7,289 bases of DNA from DATLTV01 sp035533375 (GTDB lineage: Bacteria; Patescibacteriota; Minisyncoccia; UBA6257; 2-01-FULL-56-20), in NCBI GenBank assembly GCA_035533375.1, contig DATLTV010000025.1, forward strand, positions 1-7,289, written 5' to 3'. Below the pieces are notes generated by a model, which did not search any database, was not told the origin of the DNA, and worked only from the letters and a program-made list of their open reading frames with translations. Position 1 is the stretch's first letter. The number at the start of each line of letters is the position of its first letter. Shown piece by piece: positions 4,337 through 7,289 of the stretch. Made by a program: the position numbers and the translations under genes.

Positions 4337-5815
4337 TCACTGCACCTCATCCCATGAGATCTGTGCGTATTCGTCGGTGGTTAAGGGGAAGCTCGGCGGC
4401 GGGGTATAGAGAAGATTTGTGTCATAAATAATATCTCGTTCCTGATAGCCCGTGCCGTCATTGAAACCGAATTGGTATGGCTGATTGCTGAATATACTCC
4501 CGAACAACGTTATCTTTTGCCGCGTGACCGTCGGACCGCATTTGTTTGAATTACCACTATTGTTGGGAGGAGTGTAATAATATCTCCCGACACGGCCGTT
4601 CTGCGAGATCACAGCTCCGTCGATGCGGAGGACATCATCACTCATAAGCCCGACGTTGAAATTATTTTGCGCGATGTAGGCGAGCGTATCGCTTCCGTTG
4701 TAATTCGTGTAAAGCGTACTGCTGTTTATTGTGATATTCGCCCACGTGGAAGGATTTTCGGGGAAGCGCCCCGCGCCGATCGTAAGATGCTTATTCGATA
4801 TCTGCCCGCGCACCCAAAGATCGTCTTCCACAAAGAGGACGCCGTTCGCGGGGATCGTGCCCGTCGCCGCGAGACTCTCCGTTCCCACGCTCCATGTCCC
4901 CCACCCCGATACATTGCTCGTATTCGTACAGCCGCTCGGCCGCGCTGCGAGCGAGGTCACTTTATAGATGGAATAAACGCCGGAGGTGGCGAGCGCCAGA
5001 TCATATCCGTACGCGGAACTCGAAGCGTAGTAGGTGCCGGATGCCTGCGCGAGCGATTTGATGGAAGACAGCGTTTGCGTGATCTGTGTGAAATCGAGCG
5101 TCGGTATGCCGACCGCGCGACCGCCGGCGAACACATCCGGGCGGCTGTTCCAGGCGGTGGGCGGCTGAGGATCGGCGGGCGCGAGATCGGTATGCACCGC
5201 CCATTCGGTCTTGTTCGAATCGTTCGGATCGCTGTAGGTGTTCAAAGCGCTTTCGATCGGGCCGTAGGCGATTCCGTTGAAGTTGATGCCGCCGTTGCTG
5301 AAAATGGGTCCGTAGGCGATGGTTCCCGTTCCGAAATAAAGATTTCCTTCCGAAGCGAGCGCGTAATTGGAAAACGACTCGATGCCGAGCTGCACTTTGA
5401 TAATCTTCGAAATGGAAGCGTCCGCGAGTACCTCGCCCGTGCTTTCGATCGTGACGACCGTGGATCCCGCAGGCGGCGGCGTGATGTCCAAAATAAACGT
5501 GCCGATCGCGGTACCGTCCTTGTTATAGTAGGTATGCGTGTACGGACCGGCATGGCCCGTGCCATCCTCATAATCCGCCGGTGCGTGCGCGAGGTGCCAG
5601 CGGTAATACTCGATGCCCGACTCGGCGATCGCGAACGCCTGGGACTTGTTCCAGGCCCGCGAAGAGAGCTGTAAAAACGACGCCGCGAGGAGCGTGAACC
5701 CGGAAACGAGGATCACGGTCACGGTGGCGAAGAGAAGGATGATGACGGAAAGCTGGCCGGAACGAGCTCGTAAGCTCGTAAGCTCGTAAGCTCGTAAGTC
5801 GATACGGGATTTCAT
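4337..5815 (-). CDS. PilX-like pilus-associated protein with large extracellular domain
   Basis: It has 492 residues from the ATG at 5815, or 498 from an in-frame ATG at 5833. The N-terminal 20 residues are polar and partly encoded by an octanucleotide repeat. A hydrophobic helix follows (about 22-47, QLSVIILLFATVTVILVSGF). Then comes a PilX-style stretch, WNKSQAFAIAESGIEYYRWH (55-74). There is no conserved GFTLxE motif and no Glu5, so processing by the prepilin peptidase is uncertain. The remainder is rich in Ser, Thr, Gly, Asn and Tyr with repeated short beta-like steps (YFGTGTIAYGPIFSNGGINF). This suggests a beta-helical or beta-solenoid surface domain. I prefer the 5815 start because the bases before it mirror those before the small prepilin gene, but 5833 is possible. 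It lies between two prepilins and probably contributes a minor or tip-associated pilus component. Confidence 0.8.
   Translation of the reverse strand: MKSRIDLRAYELTSLRARSGQLSVIILLFATVTVILVSGFTLLAASFLQLSSRAWNKSQAFAIAESGIEYYRWHLAHAPADYEDGTGHAGPYTHTYYNKDGTAIGTFILDITPPPAGSTVVTIESTGEVLADASISKIIKVQLGIESFSNYALASEGNLYFGTGTIAYGPIFSNGGINFNGIAYGPIESALNTYSDPNDSNKTEWAVHTDLAPADPQPPTAWNSRPDVFAGGRAVGIPTLDFTQITQTLSSIKSLAQASGTYYASSSAYGYDLALATSGVYSIYKVTSLAARPSGCTNTSNVSGWGTWSVGTESLAATGTIPANGVLFVEDDLWVRGQISNKHLTIGAGRFPENPSTWANITINSSTLYTNYNGSDTLAYIAQNNFNVGLMSDDVLRIDGAVISQNGRVGRYYYTPPNNSGNSNKCGPTVTRQKITLFGSIFSNQPYQFGFNDGTGYQERDIIYDTNLLYTPPPSFPLTTDEYAQISWDEVQ
5765..5796 (-). repeat. Octanucleotide repeat inside the PilX-like leader, four perfect units
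   Basis: Four units of AGCTCGTA (+ strand; TACGAGCT on the coding strand) are translated as part of an 8-residue period (LRAYELTS). This variant (TTAC instead of TAAC) contains no stop codon in any coding-strand frame. One unit gained or lost would shift the frame ahead of the membrane segment. Confidence 0.9.
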
Positions 5816-5823
5816 ATGGTATG

Positions 5824-5832
5824 AGTTTAGCA
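5824..5832 (-). promoter_or_regulatory. Possible -10 element of the PilX-like gene
   Basis: TGC-TAAACT on the minus strand lies 8 bases before the ATG at 5815. It has the same surroundings (AAATGCTA...ATGAA) as the -10 of the small prepilin gene. The TAAACT match is only moderate and no -35 box is seen. Confidence 0.33.
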
Positions 5833-5840
5833 TTTTGTTT

Positions 5841-5899
5841 TACTTACGAGCTTAGCAGTTGAATTGCCATTGTTATGCAAATCGACGCTTACGAGCTAA
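5841..5899. repeat. Isolated octanucleotide-family copies between the GspJ-like and PilX-like genes
   Basis: Single copies of the same unit occur at 5843-5854 (CTTACGAGCTTA) and 5887-5899 (GCTTACGAGCTAA). The second copy overlaps the stop codon of the GspJ-like gene (5896-5898). The 80-base gap otherwise shows no gene. Confidence 0.7.
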
Positions 5900-6660
5900 T
5901 TGCTTCTCAGGTTCCTCATAAGCGCCGATCCGGAAAAATATTCCGGCGTGGGAGAAGACGAGACGTTCACGTCCACGTACGCGGAAAAGTTCACGAGCCG
6001 GATGTTCTGCAGATTCAGCGGATAGCTCATGGGAGATTGCGTGCCGGTATAGTTCGAATCATAGTACGCAAAAAGCGATGTGGAAGTACTGACCACCACA
6101 TTCGAAACGACCGTGGTCACGATCTCGCTCGACGTCGCATATGCGGGCGGATTTCCCGCGGGCCGGGTCACGCCTTTCTGTATTGTGCTCGTGCCGAGAA
6201 AATACCGCACGCGGGCGAATGTGCCGTTCTTTCCGATATCGCTGTAAAAAATGAAAGTGCTCGTGCCGGCGGAATCGATTGCATACGCGCCCGCCGCCGA
6301 CGGTCCCGCCGAACGGATCTCCGTCGTGAGTATCTGGAACGCCTGGTCCACGTCCTGCCGCGACTGCAGTTTCTGGTTCAAAAAATTTTCGAGCGTGACC
6401 AGATTGCCGCTCATACTCGAGATCGCGAAAAAGATGCTCGCCGCGACCGCCACCGCAAAAATGATCTCGATGAGGGAGAAACCGCGGCGGCGCACGCAAG
6501 AATGATTGCGGTTTATTGTGTTGTCCTCGCCCCGTATCGCGGTACGGGGCAGGCTCCAGCGAGGATCCATGCTCCCGGACGTTTGATCGGAAGCGTGGAC
6601 CCCCGCCTTTGCGGGGGCGACGGATGGTTTGCCGACGAGCGTTTTAATGATTCGCGTCAT
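5896..6660 (-). CDS. GspJ/PilW-like minor prepilin with repeat-extended leader
   Basis: This 254-residue protein has a clear prepilin motif, RRRG60-FSLIE, with Glu65 as mature position 5. A hydrophobic helix follows to about residue 85. Next is the GspJ/PilW-like region LVTLENFLNQKLQSRQDVDQ (87-106) running into AFQILTTEIRSAG. The C-terminal part is a Ser/Thr-rich globular pilin domain. The chosen ATG at 6660 overlaps the stop of the upstream gene as TAATG, a typical coupling arrangement. This gives a very long leader of about 60 residues, because residues 11-47 are the translation of a dispersed palindromic repeat (SVAPAKAGVH...MDPRW...RGEDN). A GTG at 6493-6495 would give a short leader, MRRRG, and place the repeat between genes. 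The prepilin assignment is safe; the start is not. Confidence 0.82.
   Translation of the reverse strand: MTRIIKTLVGKPSVAPAKAGVHASDQTSGSMDPRWSLPRTAIRGEDNTINRNHSCVRRRGFSLIEIIFAVAVAASIFFAISSMSGNLVTLENFLNQKLQSRQDVDQAFQILTTEIRSAGPSAAGAYAIDSAGTSTFIFYSDIGKNGTFARVRYFLGTSTIQKGVTRPAGNPPAYATSSEIVTTVVSNVVVSTSTSLFAYYDSNYTGTQSPMSYPLNLQNIRLVNFSAYVDVNVSSSPTPEYFSGSALMRNLRSN
6522..6620. repeat. Dispersed palindromic repeat lying in the prepilin leader
   Basis: An outer stem TCCTCGC (6524-6530) / GCGAGGA (6559-6565) encloses GCCCCGTA-TCGCGG-TACGGGGC (6529-6550). A separate hairpin, CCCCCGC-CTTT-GCGGGGG, lies at 6600-6617. The 19 bases 6532-6550 equal 1350-1368, and the TGGATCCTCGC / GCGAGGACA flanks equal those in the tRNA D-loop insert. 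On the minus strand it is an open frame (PAKAGVH...MDPRW), a translation commonly seen where such repeats invade genes. Confidence 0.8.
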
Positions 6661-7289
6661 TATATATGCGTAAGTGAAATAGTGGTCCCCTGCCAGGCGC
6701 TCCCGACCGTGACGGAGCTTGTGGCTTCGATATAATTCGGCGCCGTGATGTCTATATCGTACGTACCCGCGCCGAGTCCCTGGAACAACACTTGCCCCGG
6801 CGGCGTGCAGGCGGACGCGAGATCAAAAGAAACCTCGTCCACCTTCGGCGTGGCGTTCGGATCCGTCGTGCTCAAAAACATTTTATAGCGAATATAGCGG
6901 CCTGCGACCGACGCGATCGATGAACTCGCGGTGTAATAGCTCCCCGGCCCGGAAGGGCCTTCGAAATTCCATGTCGCATTATCATTGTTCGCCGCAAGCT
7001 GGAATTCCACGTTCTCCGTTCCCGGATTCACGATCGCATTCCAATCGAACGAATAATAATTCGTCGTACTCGATCCGGTGTCGATCGTTTTCGATATAAG
7101 CCAGCCCGGAGAGGAAGTGTCATATGTCCCCGACGCGTTCACGAGCAGGAGTACGCTTCCCGGTATCGAGCCGGTATCGACGCCGCTCTCGTCGTAGAAA
7201 TTCCCCAATGACCAATCGGTATTCACGATGGCCGTGTGGTTCGTCGTGAGCGTTGCATTTCCCGCACCACTAAGCGCGACGCTCGCGCC
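6660..7289 (-). CDS. C-terminal part of a large minor-pilin-like surface protein (start outside window)
   Basis: The frame is open to the right edge and gives the last 209 residues. No start is needed inside, and a GTG at 7226 is just an internal Val. The sequence begins in a Gly/Ser/Thr-rich stretch. A beta-sandwich-like segment follows (DWSLGNF...VLLLV..., then ENVEFQLAANNDNATWNFEG, then RYIRYKMFLSTTD). The last 50 residues (GQVLFQGLGAGTYDIDITAP and onward to TISLTHI) look like a carboxypeptidase-regulatory or PEGA-type beta domain. Similar arrangements occur at the C-termini of large prepilin-like proteins in CPR genomes, from general knowledge. The prepilin N-terminus, if present, is outside. 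It is first in the visible cluster and coupled to the GspJ-like gene by a one-base overlap. Confidence 0.8.
   Translation of the reverse strand, partial: GASVALSGAGNATLTTNHTAIVNTDWSLGNFYDESGVDTGSIPGSVLLLVNASGTYDTSSPGWLISKTIDTGSSTTNYYSFDWNAIVNPGTENVEFQLAANNDNATWNFEGPSGPGSYYTASSSIASVAGRYIRYKMFLSTTDPNATPKVDEVSFDLASACTPPGQVLFQGLGAGTYDIDITAPNYIEATSSVTVGSAWQGTTISLTHI

Noticed and set aside
4667..5674. 335-residue + strand open frame opposite the PilX-like gene
   Set aside because: Arginine-rich shadow of a well-supported gene on the other strand.
5875..6735. 286-residue + strand open frame opposite the GspJ-like prepilin
   Set aside because: Composition is that of an antisense shadow, and it runs through a palindromic repeat. 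The minus strand encodes a clear prepilin.

Overview
The window reads as chromosomal DNA of a small-genome bacterium, most likely Candidate Phyla Radiation / Patescibacteria (Parcubacteria-like). This is an inference from a short gamma-sized DnaX, a type IV pilin-like cluster of the CPR style, a Ser/Thr/Pro-linked anchored surface protein, a tRNA without encoded CCA, starts that mostly lack Shine-Dalgarno sequences and sit one -10 box away from the ATG, and many small palindromic or tandem repeats. No marker seen here proves the lineage.

Left part (1-870). A truncated lmo0937-family (DUF5670-like) membrane peptide runs off the left edge. It is followed by about 300 bases of gene-free, strongly structured sequence (candidate ncRNA, + strand favoured) and a GC-rich hairpin. 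Next comes the most unusual part of the window: an intact tRNA-Lys(CTT) on the minus strand, flanked by roughly 50-base imperfect inverted repeats. Outside these lie the 3' half and the 5' half of a second copy of the same tRNA. The two halves join exactly between anticodon positions 35 and 36, so a tRNA-bearing inverted-repeat unit sits inside the anticodon loop of another tRNA. The outer copy also carries a dispersed palindromic repeat in its D-loop. A good sigma70-like promoter starts just upstream of the outer 5' half and overlaps a divergent promoter for the next gene.

Middle part (883-3506, + strand). A small charged hypothetical protein ends in a textbook terminator. A composite palindromic repeat follows, then dnaX (short form) and, 4 bases after its stop, a membrane-anchored protein with two similar fibronectin-III-like domains joined by a Pro/Thr/Ser linker.

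Right part (3507-7289, minus strand). After a MITE-like palindrome and an 11-base tandem repeat lies a pilus or pseudopilus cluster, transcribed right to left. It holds the C-terminal part of a large surface or minor-pilin-like protein, a GspJ/PilW-like prepilin whose start overlaps the previous stop (TAATG), a PilX-like large protein, and a small GspG/PilA-like prepilin. Octanucleotide tandem repeats (GAGCTTAC / GAGCTAAC) mark the junctions of this cluster and are translated inside the N-terminal leaders of two genes. Because 8 is not a multiple of 3, a copy-number change would shift the reading frame, which makes them candidate phase-variation tracts. The cluster probably builds a surface filament or DNA-uptake pseudopilus.
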